Under the pieces are notes generated by a model. It was not told where the DNA came from and made no database searches. It saw nothing but the letters and a program-made list of their open reading frames with translations. From contig CALQJX020000030.1 of the NCBI GenBank assembly GCA_943331005.2, positions 1 to 40,521 on the forward strand: a stretch of 40,521 nt of DNA. Direction: 5' to 3'. Numbering within the stretch: the stretch's first letter is position 1; each line of letters opens with the position of its first letter. This stretch comes from Bordetella parapertussis (lineage in GTDB: Bacteria > Bacteroidota > Bacteroidia > Chitinophagales > Chitinophagaceae). Made by a program: the position numbers and the translations under genes. Below, in pieces: positions 24,842 through 35,539 of the stretch.

Positions 24842-24870
24842 TTGAGGTAACAAGCATTGTTGTATTTTGC
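24842..24870 (+). promoter_or_regulatory. Promoter TTG-N18-TATTTTGC
   Basis: TTG at 24842-24844 and TATTTTGC at 24863-24870 with 18-nt spacing, 20 nt before the ATG at 24891. It also rules out an in-frame TTG at 24867 as the start, since that lies inside the -7 box. Confidence 0.55.
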
Positions 24871-24890
24871 CGGCTTCTAAACATCAGATC

Positions 24891-25832
24891 ATGAACATAC
24901 CTGTAGTGGACCTCGCCGATTTCAATTCGGGAGATGAGGCGCTGAAAAACGCATTTGTAGCTCAACTGGGCAAGGCCTACGAAGAAGTGGGCTTTGTGGC
25001 CGTAAAGAACCATGGCATAACGGACGAACGGATTGCCCATATGTATGAAGAGGTGCAAACATTCTTTGGACAACCTACTGCAGTAAAGAAAAAGTACGAG
25101 ATACCGGGACTGGCAGGACAACGTGGCTATACGTCCTTCGGGCAGGAACACGCCAAAGGGTTTGATGCCCCCGACCTGAAGGAGTTCTTTCAGCTGGGAC
25201 AGGAAGTAACAGATGGCGACCCTGTAAAAGCAGACTATCCGGACAATGTATATATTGACGAGGTACCGGGATTTACACCGGCACTGATGGATGCCTACAG
25301 AAGTTTTGAACAAGCAGGAGGCGATCTGCTAAAGGCCATAGCATTGTATCTGAATCTGAACGAGGATTATTTTTATGAGTTTGTACATAACGGCAACTCT
25401 ATACTGAGAGCCATACACTACCCTCCAATAACCAGCGAACCGAGCTCTGCTATAAGGGCAGAACAGCATGAGGACATCAACCTGATCACCCTGCTGATAG
25501 GTGCATCGGCAGACGGACTGGAAATACTGAACATGCAAGGCGAATGGATACCTGTTACATCGCTACCGGAACAGATAGTAGTGAATGTAGGTGACATGCT
25601 GCAACGCCTGACGAACAACAAACTAAGATCTACCACACACCGGGTAGTGAACCCACCTAAAGAGAAATGGGGCACACCGCGCTATTCTATTCCCTTCTTC
25701 CTGCACCCCAAGCTGAGTATGAGTCTGGCATGCCTGGAAGGCTGCATAACTGCAGCAAACCCGAAGGCATATGCGGATTATACAGCATCGGAATACCTGG
25801 ATGAAAGACTAAGGGAAATAGGATTGAAGTAA
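24891..25832 (+). CDS. 2-oxoglutarate/Fe(II)-dependent oxygenase, isopenicillin N synthase type
   Basis: A 313-aa cytosolic non-heme iron oxygenase, start at ATG 24891 (MNIPVVDLADF). The double-stranded beta-helix core has the iron triad H193-x-D195 (EQHEDINLITLL) and H250 (TTHRVVNPP), and the 2-oxoglutarate-binding RYS (R264, S266). The DIOX_N region includes YEEVGFVAVKNHGI and FFGQPTAVKKKYE. Substrate is unknown: members oxidise amino acids, hormones or secondary metabolites. There is no biosynthetic cluster around it, so a primary or general metabolic role is likely. It has its own promoter and a terminator 30 nt downstream. Confidence 0.93.
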   Translation: MNIPVVDLADFNSGDEALKNAFVAQLGKAYEEVGFVAVKNHGITDERIAHMYEEVQTFFGQPTAVKKKYEIPGLAGQRGYTSFGQEHAKGFDAPDLKEFFQLGQEVTDGDPVKADYPDNVYIDEVPGFTPALMDAYRSFEQAGGDLLKAIALYLNLNEDYFYEFVHNGNSILRAIHYPPITSEPSSAIRAEQHEDINLITLLIGASADGLEILNMQGEWIPVTSLPEQIVVNVGDMLQRLTNNKLRSTTHRVVNPPKEKWGTPRYSIPFFLHPKLSMSLACLEGCITAANPKAYADYTASEYLDERLREIGLK

Positions 25833-25862
25833 CAGACAAATACCACATGTACGTACAAAAGC

Positions 25863-25889
25863 AAACAGCTCCTTTTCTGGGAGCTGTTT
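25863..25889. terminator. Bidirectional terminator between convergent genes
   Basis: AAACAGCTCC (25863-25872) and GGAGCTGTTT (25880-25889) form a 10-bp stem. T-rich sequence follows on both strands (TTTTAGTTTTC on plus, TTTGCTTTTG on minus), so it can serve both the oxygenase gene and the giant minus-strand gene ending at 25915. Confidence 0.85.
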
Positions 25890-25914
25890 TAGTTTTCATA
25901 GCAAAATTTCTTTC

Positions 25915-28900
25915 TTACCTGCTTACCACAAAACGCATGGTAGTTTTATCTGTACCGGCAGCAATAGTGAGTATGTACATACCATCGGTCAATGAAGACG
26001 AGAGCGCGATCTGCGAATCTATGACACCTCCGGTTATCTGCAGCGGGGCTGTATACACTACCTGACCAATAGCATTGGTAACTATAACAGAAGCAGTACT
26101 ATTGCGGTCGGAACCTATGAACCCGGCAAGTCTGAAATTGCCGTTATTAGGATCAGGGAACAACTGTACATTACCAGCAAGCAGATAATTGACCACAGCG
26201 CCCGGAATGATCACTTTCATTTTCACAGAAGCCACTTCTGTAGTACCACCGCACCAACCACTACCCGTTACGGCACAGCTTACCACATCGTTATCACTGA
26301 GCGAACTGCTGGTGTAGGTAGCTGCAGTAGCGCCAGGTATAGAGAAGCCTGCAACAGACCACTGATAAGTAGCTGCCGGACCTGCATTTACAGCATTGGC
26401 AGTGAACGTAACAGTCTGTCCGGCAATAATGGAAAGTCCCGGAGCAGCAGCGATATTTACAACAGGAACACTGGTATTGAGGACTGTCATTCTGATAGCG
26501 CTACTCAGAATAGAATCTGCAGTGCGACAAGTGGCATTGCTGATGAAGGTACACCTCACCAGATCATTATTTGCAGGCGTAGCGGTAAAAGAAGTACCGG
26601 AAGCAGCGAGCACACCATTGACGCGCCACTTATAAACAGGTGCTATACCACCGCCTGCACCTATTGCCACATAAGTAGCAGCAACACCTGCACAAACAGT
26701 ATCATTGGGAACAACAGCGACAGCAACCGATGGCGAAACAACAGGATACACAATGAGCGTATCTGCAGCACGAACCGTATCTATACCTCTGCAGACAGCA
26801 TTGCTGGTGAGTCTTACCGAAAGTACATCTCCGTTGGCAGGCGTATAGATCAGTGTATCATCAGTACCGATGAGTACACCATTCTTTCTCCAGCTATACA
26901 ATGGCGCAGAACCTTCATTGGTCTTCGCAGCTACAAACATAACAGGTGTTCCTTCGCAAAGCGTAGAAGCCCCCGCTGCAATAGCAACTGTGGGCATCAC
27001 AACCGGTATAGCAGCAACTGTAGCTGCACCCGTCATAGCCACCTGACAACCTGTAGCGGTATCTGTAGCTACTACTGAATAGCTACCCGGTGCTGCTGCA
27101 GGTGCAAAGGAAACAGCACTACCTGTACCCCATACTGAACCTGCAGTAATACTACCATAAAGTAAAGAATACCTGATGCCTGATTGTGAAGCAATTAAAC
27201 CAATATTGACACCGGCACCACCTGCGCAGAAACTACCACCACCTGTTACAGTTTGCAGTAATGGAAGCGGACGAACTGTGACTATTTTTTCGACATGACA
27301 ACCAGTTGCCGGGAAAGTATAGGAAATGATAGAAGTACCAACTACAAGACCTGTAACAGACCCCGAAACACTTACCGGCGCAACTGATGGCACACTAGTG
27401 CTCCATACCCCACCATAAGCAGTATCGGTGAACAGGTTGGTGCTGCCGTAACAAATAACCGGATCTCCATAAATAAGTGAAGGAGAGCTATTGATGGTCA
27501 TAGTAGTGCTGGTGAAACAGCCGGAAGACAATGTATAAGTGATAGCTGCAGTACCCGCAGCTATACCAGTTGTGGCACAAGCTACAACACCCGTTGCATT
27601 TATAGCCGCAACTGCAGTATTACTGCTGATCCACACACCACCCGGTGTGAGACAGTAGAGCATAGTGGTTCTGCCGGTACACAGTGAGGACACACCGGTA
27701 ATGGCAGCCGGAGAAGGACTTACCGAAACAAAAGAAGAAGTGAAGCAACCGTTGGGTGCAGTGTAGGTAATAAGTACTGTACCGCCTACCAGTCCGGTAA
27801 CAGTGCCCGAGGCACCACCAACTGTAGCTATTGCAGGATTGCTGCTGCTCCATGTACCACCGGTAACTGTGTTACTGAGGTTGATAGAAGAACCGGAGCA
27901 GAAACCTGTAACGCCTGTAATAGCCGGCGGCAATGGCGCAATGGTTACCGCCTTAGTAACCACGCAACCACTACCCAGCGTATAGCTGATATTCACATTA
28001 CCCACTCCTGTGCCGAAAACAACACCTGTAGCCACATCTACGGTGGCACGGGCAGTATTGCTGGTGCTCCAGGTGCCGCCAGCAGTGGCATTACCGAAAG
28101 GAACAGCTGCGCCCAGACATACCTGCACCGGACCGGAAATAGCCGCAGGAAGTGCATTGATAGTAAGTATTTTAGTTGCACTGCAACCTGTAGGTAAAGT
28201 ATAAGTAATGACCGAAGTGCCGGGAACAACACCTGTAATGATACCTGTTGCAGCACCTGCAGTGGCATTGGTATTGCTGCTACTCCAGGTACCACCTGCA
28301 GAAGAAGATGACAAAGAAGTGGTATAGCCCACACAAACACCTGCACCACCTGTGATGGCAGCAGGCAGGGAATTGACAGTAATCAATGTTGTCGTCAAGC
28401 AGCCGGTAGGAAGCGTATAGGTAACAGGAGCTGTACCAACAGTGACACCTGAAACAACTGCCGAATAAAGACCTATTGTAATATTGGCATTACCTGCGGC
28501 CCACGAACCACCGGAAGTAGTATTGATAAGAGATACATTGCTACCAATACAAACCTGAGCAGGACCAGTAATAGCTGCCGGCAAAGGATCTACAGTAACT
28601 ACCCTGGTTACGTAACAACCTGTAGGTAGTATATATGAAACAACTGCTGTACCTGCAGCCGATCCGGTGAGCACACCGGTAGTAGCATTGATAACCGCAT
28701 TGGCATTGCTGCTGACCCACGAACCTGCAAGCGATGTATTGCTGAGTGTAATTGAAGAGAATCTGCAAACCTGTGCCGGTCCGGAAATAGTAGCCGGAAG
28801 GGGATCTACTGTAACAACAGCAGTGACATAGCAGCCTGCAGGCAAGGCATAAGTAACAACAGCAGTACCTGCTGTATTACCGGTAATAATGCCTGACAAT

Positions 28901-31695
28901 AATGCTGCAGTAACATTTGCATTGCTACCACTCCATGTACCACCCGAAACCGGATTACCCAAAGTAGTAAAAGAACCGCCCTCACAAACTGAAAGTGTAC
29001 CGGTAATTGCTGCAGGGGCAGGATTGACAGTAAGTACAGACGTAGTGTAACAGCTACCAGTCAATGAATAGGTGATAACTGTGGTGCCTGCTGCAAGACC
29101 TGAAACTATGCCCGATGCTGCACCTATAGATGAATTTGTATTTGAAGCAGACCATGTGCCGCCGGTAATACTATTGTTCAATGTAGTATTAGCGCCCTCG
29201 CAAACTGATAATGTACCTGTAATGGCTGCAGGAGTAGTATTCACCGTAATGATGGTAGTAACATAACAACCGGTAGGCAATGTATAGGTAATAACCGAGG
29301 TGCCGGATGTAACACCCGTAACAACCCCTGTGGCGCTGCCAATAATAGCATTGGTATTGCTGCTACTCCATGTGCCGCCTGTAGTGGCATTGCCGAGCGT
29401 AATATTGCTACCCGTACATACGTTGGATGCACCTGTAATAACTGCAGGCAAAGGATTTACGGTGACAGTAGCGGTTGCTGTAACACTGCAGGCAGCATTG
29501 GTAGCGGTTGCTGTGTATACTGTGGTTGCAACAGTAGCAGGATCGAAGTAAACACTGGTAGCAGCTGTACTGGTGTAAGGAACTGTAGCAGCAGCATCGG
29601 TATAGAGGCCGGTAGCAGGCGACCAGATAACGGGAGCCTGATAAGCATACTGTAAAGTAACAGACCATTGGGCTGATGGTACGACAACATTAGTGAAGGC
29701 AGTATTGTTGTAAACAGCCAGTGTCCAAGTACCGTTGGGCGTACTGAACAAACCACCCCATGAGGTTATATTTGAAATGAACGGGGTGCCACCTACTACA
29801 GAAACTGCATCTGCAGCCCAGGTACCTGTATAAGTACCGGAACCTGTAGCCAGCGAAGTAGCTGCAGCAGAACTGAGTGTGGTATTTGCATACAGCGTAG
29901 TAACCGCTGCAGAGTGACTGCCACGCTGATTGATAAGGTTGAGCACATTGCCATTTGGCGCTTTTATGTTGACCACATAATCGTCCTGGTACTGAGCGCC
30001 GAAACTAACCAGATTCACAGTAGCACCGGTAATAACAGCACCTGCCGGAATACCACCTATGACAATACCATTGGAAATCGTTCCAAATGCAGTTATCGTA
30101 GCGGGAAGAGTAATGGTACCAGAGTTGACAGTTGTAGGACCAACAAGGCCTCCACTGGCCGCAATGAGCTGTACTGCACTACCCTGACAAGCGCTAAGCG
30201 ATGACGGAGTAATGACAAGTGGTGATGTGGGAAGATCATAATTAACAATAGCTGTGTCTGTAGCAATACATCCGTTGGCATCGGTGCCGGTAACGGTGTA
30301 AACAGTAGTGATAACAGGATTGGCAGAAACAGCACTACCTGTAGTTGCAGAAAGACCTGCAACAGGTGCCCACGAATAAGATGCTGCACCACCCGCAGCA
30401 ATGCCTATAGCTGCGCTACCGGCACATAAACTGCCTCCTGTTGCCGTCACTACAGGCAATGCATGTATATTAATAATACCAGCAGCAGAAATAGCTGACA
30501 AAGAAGTAGTGGTGCAGGTAGTAGTGCACCAGAAATAAGTAGTATCGGTAAGCGTACCTGTAGTATAAGTTGCCGCAGTAGCGCCGGCTATGGGCGTACC
30601 AGGAGGCACATTGACAATTGACGACGACCACTGATAAGTAATACCGCCCCCTACGGTAGCACCCGAAAGAGAGAGTGAAGAAGCACCACTGCCACAGAAA
30701 TTTGTAGATGCAGGAACAGCAGTACCCGATGCAGGTGTGCCGCTGCAGGTAGCTGCGGTAACGTTTAGCAGGGCAGGCAATGAAGTAGCGGTACCGGCAC
30801 AGTTAGTAACGACACAGCGGTATCCGTATCCATCCCATGCTGCAGGAACAGTGCTTAGAGTAAGTGTATTTGATGTAGCTGTAGAACTAACTGTATATCC
30901 TGCATAGGTGCCAATAGGATCCATTGCAGCAGAGGATATATCAACCCATGTACCACCTGAGATACCGGATGTATTTCGCTGCCACTGATAAGAAGCCGCA
31001 TCTGTAACGCCACTTACTGTGAAAGTAGTACCTGCACCGGCAAGTATAGATGAATTGGCAGGATCTACCGCTATTGTTGGTGCAGTAACTGCCACAGAAG
31101 TACCACTAAGCGCCAGACTGGTATTGGTAAAATACCAGTTACCGGTTGTACCCGTAGGATTGAATATGAATTTGATAGTAGTGCCCGGAGCTATATTCTG
31201 CAACGCAGTAATACCGGAAAGCACTGTATTACCTGCAGTACCTGTTGTACCCGATGTAGAAGTGGTAGTCCAGTTAGCTACAAAAACATAAGCGCCTCCG
31301 TTCAGTGAGTAGTATATATTACAACCCGAAGGCCCTGTTCCTGAGCGTCTGGTAAAACCGTTTAATGAAGAAAGAGAAACTACACTGCAGCCGGCAGTAA
31401 TAGTGAAGTAAAAACTGTTTGCATCGGCACCACTAGCAGACCAACCACCGGAGCCGCCGTAACAGCCACCTGCAGGTGTACCAGAAGTAGTAATTGCGGA
31501 ACCTCTGATGAGTCCTGTTGTGGTGAGCCCTGTTCCAAGTACAGCAGGCGGATTCCATGGGCTTGCACCGAACCCTACGGATGTAGCAGGATTGAAACTG
31601 ATCAACTGAGCCTGAAGCTTATTGGAGAAGAGCTGTGCAGATAGGATCAATATACATACCAATAGTGTATGCAGATGTTTTTGCAGCCTGAACAT
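25915..31695 (-). CDS. Giant T9SS-exported Ig-repeat surface protein with P-domain
   Basis: A 1926-aa secreted protein. After a signal peptide (to about residue 30, ending LQAQ) comes a lectin-like beta region with GGSGGWSASGADANSFYFTI. Ig-like domains with NWYFTNTSL and SYQWQRNTSG follow, then a proprotein-convertase P-like domain at about 515-685 (GAVITGATVNLVSFGAQYQDD, PNGTWTLAVYNN). Ten tandem ~73-aa Ig/BIG2-like repeats run from about 750 to 1480, and further Ig-like units end in a type A T9SS sorting domain (VQLFPDPNNGNFRLAGF to KTTMRFVVSR). Such proteins cross the outer membrane by T9SS and stay at the surface or are released; adhesion or structure is likely, no catalytic site is visible. 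Thr, Ser, Gly and Ala dominate. Its neighbour 31826-35257 is a relative. Confidence 0.93.
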   Translation of the reverse strand: MFRLQKHLHTLLVCILILSAQLFSNKLQAQLISFNPATSVGFGASPWNPPAVLGTGLTTTGLIRGSAITTSGTPAGGCYGGSGGWSASGADANSFYFTITAGCSVVSLSSLNGFTRRSGTGPSGCNIYYSLNGGAYVFVANWTTTSTSGTTGTAGNTVLSGITALQNIAPGTTIKFIFNPTGTTGNWYFTNTSLALSGTSVAVTAPTIAVDPANSSILAGAGTTFTVSGVTDAASYQWQRNTSGISGGTWVDISSAAMDPIGTYAGYTVSSTATSNTLTLSTVPAAWDGYGYRCVVTNCAGTATSLPALLNVTAATCSGTPASGTAVPASTNFCGSGASSLSLSGATVGGGITYQWSSSIVNVPPGTPIAGATAATYTTGTLTDTTYFWCTTTCTTTSLSAISAAGIINIHALPVVTATGGSLCAGSAAIGIAAGGAASYSWAPVAGLSATTGSAVSANPVITTVYTVTGTDANGCIATDTAIVNYDLPTSPLVITPSSLSACQGSAVQLIAASGGLVGPTTVNSGTITLPATITAFGTISNGIVIGGIPAGAVITGATVNLVSFGAQYQDDYVVNIKAPNGNVLNLINQRGSHSAAVTTLYANTTLSSAAATSLATGSGTYTGTWAADAVSVVGGTPFISNITSWGGLFSTPNGTWTLAVYNNTAFTNVVVPSAQWSVTLQYAYQAPVIWSPATGLYTDAAATVPYTSTAATSVYFDPATVATTVYTATATNAACSVTATATVTVNPLPAVITGASNVCTGSNITLGNATTGGTWSSSNTNAIIGSATGVVTGVTSGTSVITYTLPTGCYVTTIITVNTTPAAITGTLSVCEGANTTLNNSITGGTWSASNTNSSIGAASGIVSGLAAGTTVITYSLTGSCYTTSVLTVNPAPAAITGTLSVCEGGSFTTLGNPVSGGTWSGSNANVTAALLSGIITGNTAGTAVVTYALPAGCYVTAVVTVDPLPATISGPAQVCRFSSITLSNTSLAGSWVSSNANAVINATTGVLTGSAAGTAVVSYILPTGCYVTRVVTVDPLPAAITGPAQVCIGSNVSLINTTSGGSWAAGNANITIGLYSAVVSGVTVGTAPVTYTLPTGCLTTTLITVNSLPAAITGGAGVCVGYTTSLSSSSAGGTWSSSNTNATAGAATGIITGVVPGTSVITYTLPTGCSATKILTINALPAAISGPVQVCLGAAVPFGNATAGGTWSTSNTARATVDVATGVVFGTGVGNVNISYTLGSGCVVTKAVTIAPLPPAITGVTGFCSGSSINLSNTVTGGTWSSSNPAIATVGGASGTVTGLVGGTVLITYTAPNGCFTSSFVSVSPSPAAITGVSSLCTGRTTMLYCLTPGGVWISSNTAVAAINATGVVACATTGIAAGTAAITYTLSSGCFTSTTMTINSSPSLIYGDPVICYGSTNLFTDTAYGGVWSTSVPSVAPVSVSGSVTGLVVGTSIISYTFPATGCHVEKIVTVRPLPLLQTVTGGGSFCAGGAGVNIGLIASQSGIRYSLLYGSITAGSVWGTGSAVSFAPAAAPGSYSVVATDTATGCQVAMTGAATVAAIPVVMPTVAIAAGASTLCEGTPVMFVAAKTNEGSAPLYSWRKNGVLIGTDDTLIYTPANGDVLSVRLTSNAVCRGIDTVRAADTLIVYPVVSPSVAVAVVPNDTVCAGVAATYVAIGAGGGIAPVYKWRVNGVLAASGTSFTATPANNDLVRCTFISNATCRTADSILSSAIRMTVLNTSVPVVNIAAAPGLSIIAGQTVTFTANAVNAGPAATYQWSVAGFSIPGATAATYTSSSLSDNDVVSCAVTGSGWCGGTTEVASVKMKVIIPGAVVNYLLAGNVQLFPDPNNGNFRLAGFIGSDRNSTASVIVTNAIGQVVYTAPLQITGGVIDSQIALSSSLTDGMYILTIAAGTDKTTMRFVVSR
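27260..29445 (-). repeat. Ten tandem ~219-bp Ig/BIG2-like repeats
   Basis: Ten in-frame units of about 73 codons, each with an (A/V)ITG or AISG start, a V-C pair near position 9, GGTWSSSN, a SGxVTG turn, VITYTLPTGC and a VTVxPLPA end. They differ by many synonymous and amino-acid changes, so they are old rather than freshly copied. Recombination between units could still change repeat number. Confidence 0.85.
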
Positions 31696-31825
31696 AATGA
31701 TGTTGTTTAAACTGCAAATGTGCTTATACTATGTTGCTACAGCCTTTACATCAGGTTAAATTAATTTAAACAAATTGTTAGGCAACTGCAGCAGTAGATG
31801 AATCTGAGTTAGGTAAAGAACCGCA

Positions 31826-34800
31826 TTACTGAGCCAACTTAACTACTTTGGTATTCTTTATTAACATACCATCCTTGTAGAAAGCGAGCAGATACAATCC
31901 ATCGGCATAAGATGACATATCTATTTCTCTAACAGAAAAAGCATCTGTAAGTACTTTCCCATCCACACTCATCAAAACAACTCTCAGATCTTCAGCACCT
32001 TCAATAAACAGACGACCTGAAACAGGTACGGGGTAAATATTGATTTGCGACGCACCTTCAGCATCAAAAACACCGGTTGTAGTATTTACTACATAATTAT
32101 CTGATACCGATTGGCAGCCATTGGTATCAGTTACCATTACCTTGTAGTTGCCTATGCCCGAATGTATGATACTCTGCGTAGTACCGCCGGCAACAGGATT
32201 GAGGTTCTTGTACCATTTGTAAGCAATATAAAAGCTTTGTGCCTTTAGTATAGATCCTGTTGCTGTTATGACCGGGTTAGGTAACGGCATCTGTGTGACC
32301 TGTATGGCAGTACCTGTAAGCGAACAACCGCCTGTAACAGACACTTTGCATGTATAAGTTCCATCGGCATTGGCACTATAGGTGCTATTTGTGGCCCCGG
32401 CTATCGCAGCTGCATTTCTGTACCACTGATAGTTTACTGCAGTACCCGCACCTGCCACTGAAGTAGAAAGCAAGGAACTACCTCCCCAGCAAAAACGAGA
32501 AGGAGTAAGCGGGAGAATAACAGGGATGTTTATCAGCGTTAGTGTGGTATCGGCATGCGTGATGTCTGAACAACCGGTAATTGTATTCCATACCCTTACT
32601 CTGTAGCCACCTGATGTTGTTGCATAATAAACATTACCTGTAGCACCTGCAATTGCAGCTCCAGACCTATACCATTGGTAATTAAGTCCGGCTGCTGCGG
32701 TAGCAGTAAGTGTAACTCCTGTTCCTTCGCAGAAAGCACGCGGTCCGCTCAATAATATAGCAACGTTTGGTAAAGGATTCACGACTACATTGGCAGTAGC
32801 GGTATTGACAACACAGCCGTAACTATTAGTGATCGAAACGTAATATGCACCTGATGTAGTGGCAGTATAAGATAAAGTCGTTGCACCTGCAATAATTCCG
32901 GCTGCATCATACCATTGGTAAGTATAGGTAGGATCAGAAGCGGCCGATAGCAGTACACTACCTCCATCACAGAAAGTGATAGGCCCTGATGCCGCTATTG
33001 CATTAGATGGAGCAGGATAGAACACCAGATTAACCGGTGCTGACTCTTCAGCACAGCCTGAAGCATTGGTAACTATTACTGAGTGGTCGCCACTGGCACC
33101 GGCGGCATATGTACTACCCGTAGCACCGGGTATAGCTACCCCGCCCAGCAACCACTGATAAGTAAGACCGACACCTGTGTTAGCATTTAGTAGTATTGGT
33201 GTACCAGTGCAGCTTGTATACACACCACCCGGAACGGTGATAGTAGCTGTAGCTGCATCTACCAGAACCGAAACTGCTGCCGACATTCTGGGGCAGGCAA
33301 GTGTGTTGGTAACACGAACTCTATAACTCCCGGTAGCAAGTGCGGTAAAGGTTGCTGCGGTAGCACCAAAGATAGGTGCTGCACCAACATACCATTGATA
33401 ACTAAGCCCTGCGCCTGTATTGGCGGTGAGCACTACAAAACCACCCGGACAAAACACGGTATCCCCAAGAGGGGTAATATTTGCTGCCGGGGCCGGATCT
33501 ACAGTAACACCTCTGGTAATGCTGCAGCTGGTTGGTAAAGTATAGGTTACAGTGGCAGTACCCGAATTGACACCTGTGATAATGCCACTACCTGCACCGG
33601 CGGTAATTATAGTTGGGTCGCTAACTGTCCAAGTGCCGCCTGCAGGTGAAGATGACAATGTTATGGTAAGACCCGGACAAACATTGGTTGGTCCGGTAAT
33701 GGATGAAGGAAGTGGGTTTACTGTTTGTACACGTGTCACGTAGCAACCGGTAGTGGTAAGTATATAACTTATGGTAGTTGTACCAATAGCATTTGCTGTC
33801 ACAACGCCACTTAAGGATCCAATGGTTGCAATAGTGGTATTACTACTTATCCAGGTGCCACCCGATGTAGTATTGGTGAGCGTAACAGAAGCGCCAATAC
33901 ACACGCCAGACGGCCCGGAAATAGCTGCAGGTAACGGATGCACTGTTTGTATAGCTACTGCAATACAGCCAGATGCTGTTGTATAGGTAACATTTGCAGT
34001 ACCGGCACTTATGCCGGTAACAATACCTGTGGCACTACCAATTGTAGCCTTAGTAATATCATCTATTGTCCATGTACCCGGGGCAGGAGTAGCAGTTAAT
34101 GAGCCGGAAGCAGCGACACATACCGACAGATTGCCTGTAATAGAAGATGGTGGCGTGTCTACCGTAACTGTAGTGGTAGCAAAACATAGCGTACCTACCG
34201 TGTAGGTTATTGTTGCAGTACCTGCTGCTACGCCGGTCACAATACCTGTTGCGGCGCCAACTGTAGCTATGCCGGTATTGCTGCTGCTCCAGGTGCCACC
34301 AGCCGAAAGGCTGCTGAGCGTGGTTGTAAGCAGGGGACAGACATGTGTGGTACCCGTAATAGGAGCAGGACTGGTATTTACAGTTACAGTAGTGGTAACA
34401 GGAACAGAAGTAGTGCTGCAATTGAGCGCATCTGTAACTACCAATGTATATACTCCAGCAGCCGTAGAAGCTACAGATGGGATAGAAGGGCTGAGCATGG
34501 TACTGGTAAAGCCATCGGGGCCAGACCAGCTATAGGTGTAGCCGGGAATACCTCCGGAGGCAGTACCTGTAAATGATAAAAGTTCTCCGGTACATACCGG
34601 AGATGAAGAGGATGCTGTAGCCGAAACAGGAGTAGCAAAACCAGCTATAACGGCAGTACCATCGTTTATACGTAGCGTGCCGGCTGTGCCTGTTCCGCCC
34701 CAGCCATAAAGCCTGAAAGTAGCTGTCTGCCCCGGGCCTATGCAAATATTATCAGTAAGATTCCACACTTCAGGAGTAGCACTATGAGCAGTAGCAACAA

Positions 34801-35257
34801 CAGCTCCATAGTTGGTAGTTACCGCACCTATTGAACAGGTCATCTGCACATTCTGGGGGCCTGTGGCACTTACCTGAGATCTGATTACTATATTCGTCAC
34901 CTGCAGTTCTGTTGCGGCACTATTGGTAATTGTGAAGAAGACACATTTATTGGCGGACTGTGCAGCAGCGAGGGTTCCGCCCACCTGCCAGTTATTGCTG
35001 TTATAACAGGCGGCAGCGGCATTAAAAACAACAGCACCTCTATCCCACTGAGAAATGTTTACAGAAGCTGCACCGGGTGTAATAGTTGCCGGAAGTGTAG
35101 TAAAAGAACTTGCACCAGCTGCTGATGCCGGACTACCTGTCCATGTTGTGGGGTTTATTGGTGTTTGTGCCTTTAACAGGCCCACCCACATAAAAATGGC
35201 AATAAAAAACAACTTTATACAGTACAGGGAACAGGAAGTGTTTTTGAAATTTCTCAT
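31826..35257 (-). CDS. Large T9SS-exported Ig-repeat surface protein
   Basis: A 1143-aa exported protein, start taken at ATG 35257 (MRNFKNTSCSL) because it opens the signal peptide KLFFIAIFMWVGLLKAQ; the frame runs 20 codons further up to 35317. The N-terminal domain (PINPTTWTGSPASAAGASSF) is followed by a PKD/Ig-like unit. Four BIG2-like repeats of the same type as the larger neighbour (PITGTTHVC, GGTWSSSNT) lie at about 290-590. Four or five QWY-type Ig domains come next (YQWYVGAAPIFGATAATF and similar), and a type A sorting domain closes it (INIYPVPVSGRLFIEG to LIKNTKVVKLAQ). The repeats place it as a paralogue of the 1926-aa protein. Function is inferred as surface adhesin or structural protein. 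Confidence 0.92.
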   Translation of the reverse strand: MRNFKNTSCSLYCIKLFFIAIFMWVGLLKAQTPINPTTWTGSPASAAGASSFTTLPATITPGAASVNISQWDRGAVVFNAAAACYNSNNWQVGGTLAAAQSANKCVFFTITNSAATELQVTNIVIRSQVSATGPQNVQMTCSIGAVTTNYGAVVATAHSATPEVWNLTDNICIGPGQTATFRLYGWGGTGTAGTLRINDGTAVIAGFATPVSATASSSSPVCTGELLSFTGTASGGIPGYTYSWSGPDGFTSTMLSPSIPSVASTAAGVYTLVVTDALNCSTTSVPVTTTVTVNTSPAPITGTTHVCPLLTTTLSSLSAGGTWSSSNTGIATVGAATGIVTGVAAGTATITYTVGTLCFATTTVTVDTPPSSITGNLSVCVAASGSLTATPAPGTWTIDDITKATIGSATGIVTGISAGTANVTYTTASGCIAVAIQTVHPLPAAISGPSGVCIGASVTLTNTTSGGTWISSNTTIATIGSLSGVVTANAIGTTTISYILTTTGCYVTRVQTVNPLPSSITGPTNVCPGLTITLSSSPAGGTWTVSDPTIITAGAGSGIITGVNSGTATVTYTLPTSCSITRGVTVDPAPAANITPLGDTVFCPGGFVVLTANTGAGLSYQWYVGAAPIFGATAATFTALATGSYRVRVTNTLACPRMSAAVSVLVDAATATITVPGGVYTSCTGTPILLNANTGVGLTYQWLLGGVAIPGATGSTYAAGASGDHSVIVTNASGCAEESAPVNLVFYPAPSNAIAASGPITFCDGGSVLLSAASDPTYTYQWYDAAGIIAGATTLSYTATTSGAYYVSITNSYGCVVNTATANVVVNPLPNVAILLSGPRAFCEGTGVTLTATAAAGLNYQWYRSGAAIAGATGNVYYATTSGGYRVRVWNTITGCSDITHADTTLTLINIPVILPLTPSRFCWGGSSLLSTSVAGAGTAVNYQWYRNAAAIAGATNSTYSANADGTYTCKVSVTGGCSLTGTAIQVTQMPLPNPVITATGSILKAQSFYIAYKWYKNLNPVAGGTTQSIIHSGIGNYKVMVTDTNGCQSVSDNYVVNTTTGVFDAEGASQINIYPVPVSGRLFIEGAEDLRVVLMSVDGKVLTDAFSVREIDMSSYADGLYLLAFYKDGMLIKNTKVVKLAQ

Positions 35258-35539
35258 GTTGATCAGTATCTTTATAATAGTATAACACCGGGCAGAAACC
35301 ATGGGCATCGCCAGCAATTAAAAGACATTCGTAAAATTATTGGCTGTATGTAAACAGAATCAGACCGATCTATTAAGTAAGCGTTATTTTATTATTACCC
35401 ACTTCAAACCAAAGCGACGAATATTGTTTAGATAATAAAATGATAACATACCCAAGCCAACCCACACCTGTTTAGCCAATATCTTGCAACACTGTTCTTA
35501 CAAGCTCTTTATACTTTTACTATTTCTATATTAAAAAAG

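Noticed and set aside
35512..35519. A -7 box (TACTTTTA) in front of the PLD gene.
   Set aside because: The last base of the consensus is wrong and no TTG lies at the proper distance, so it is not listed as a feature.
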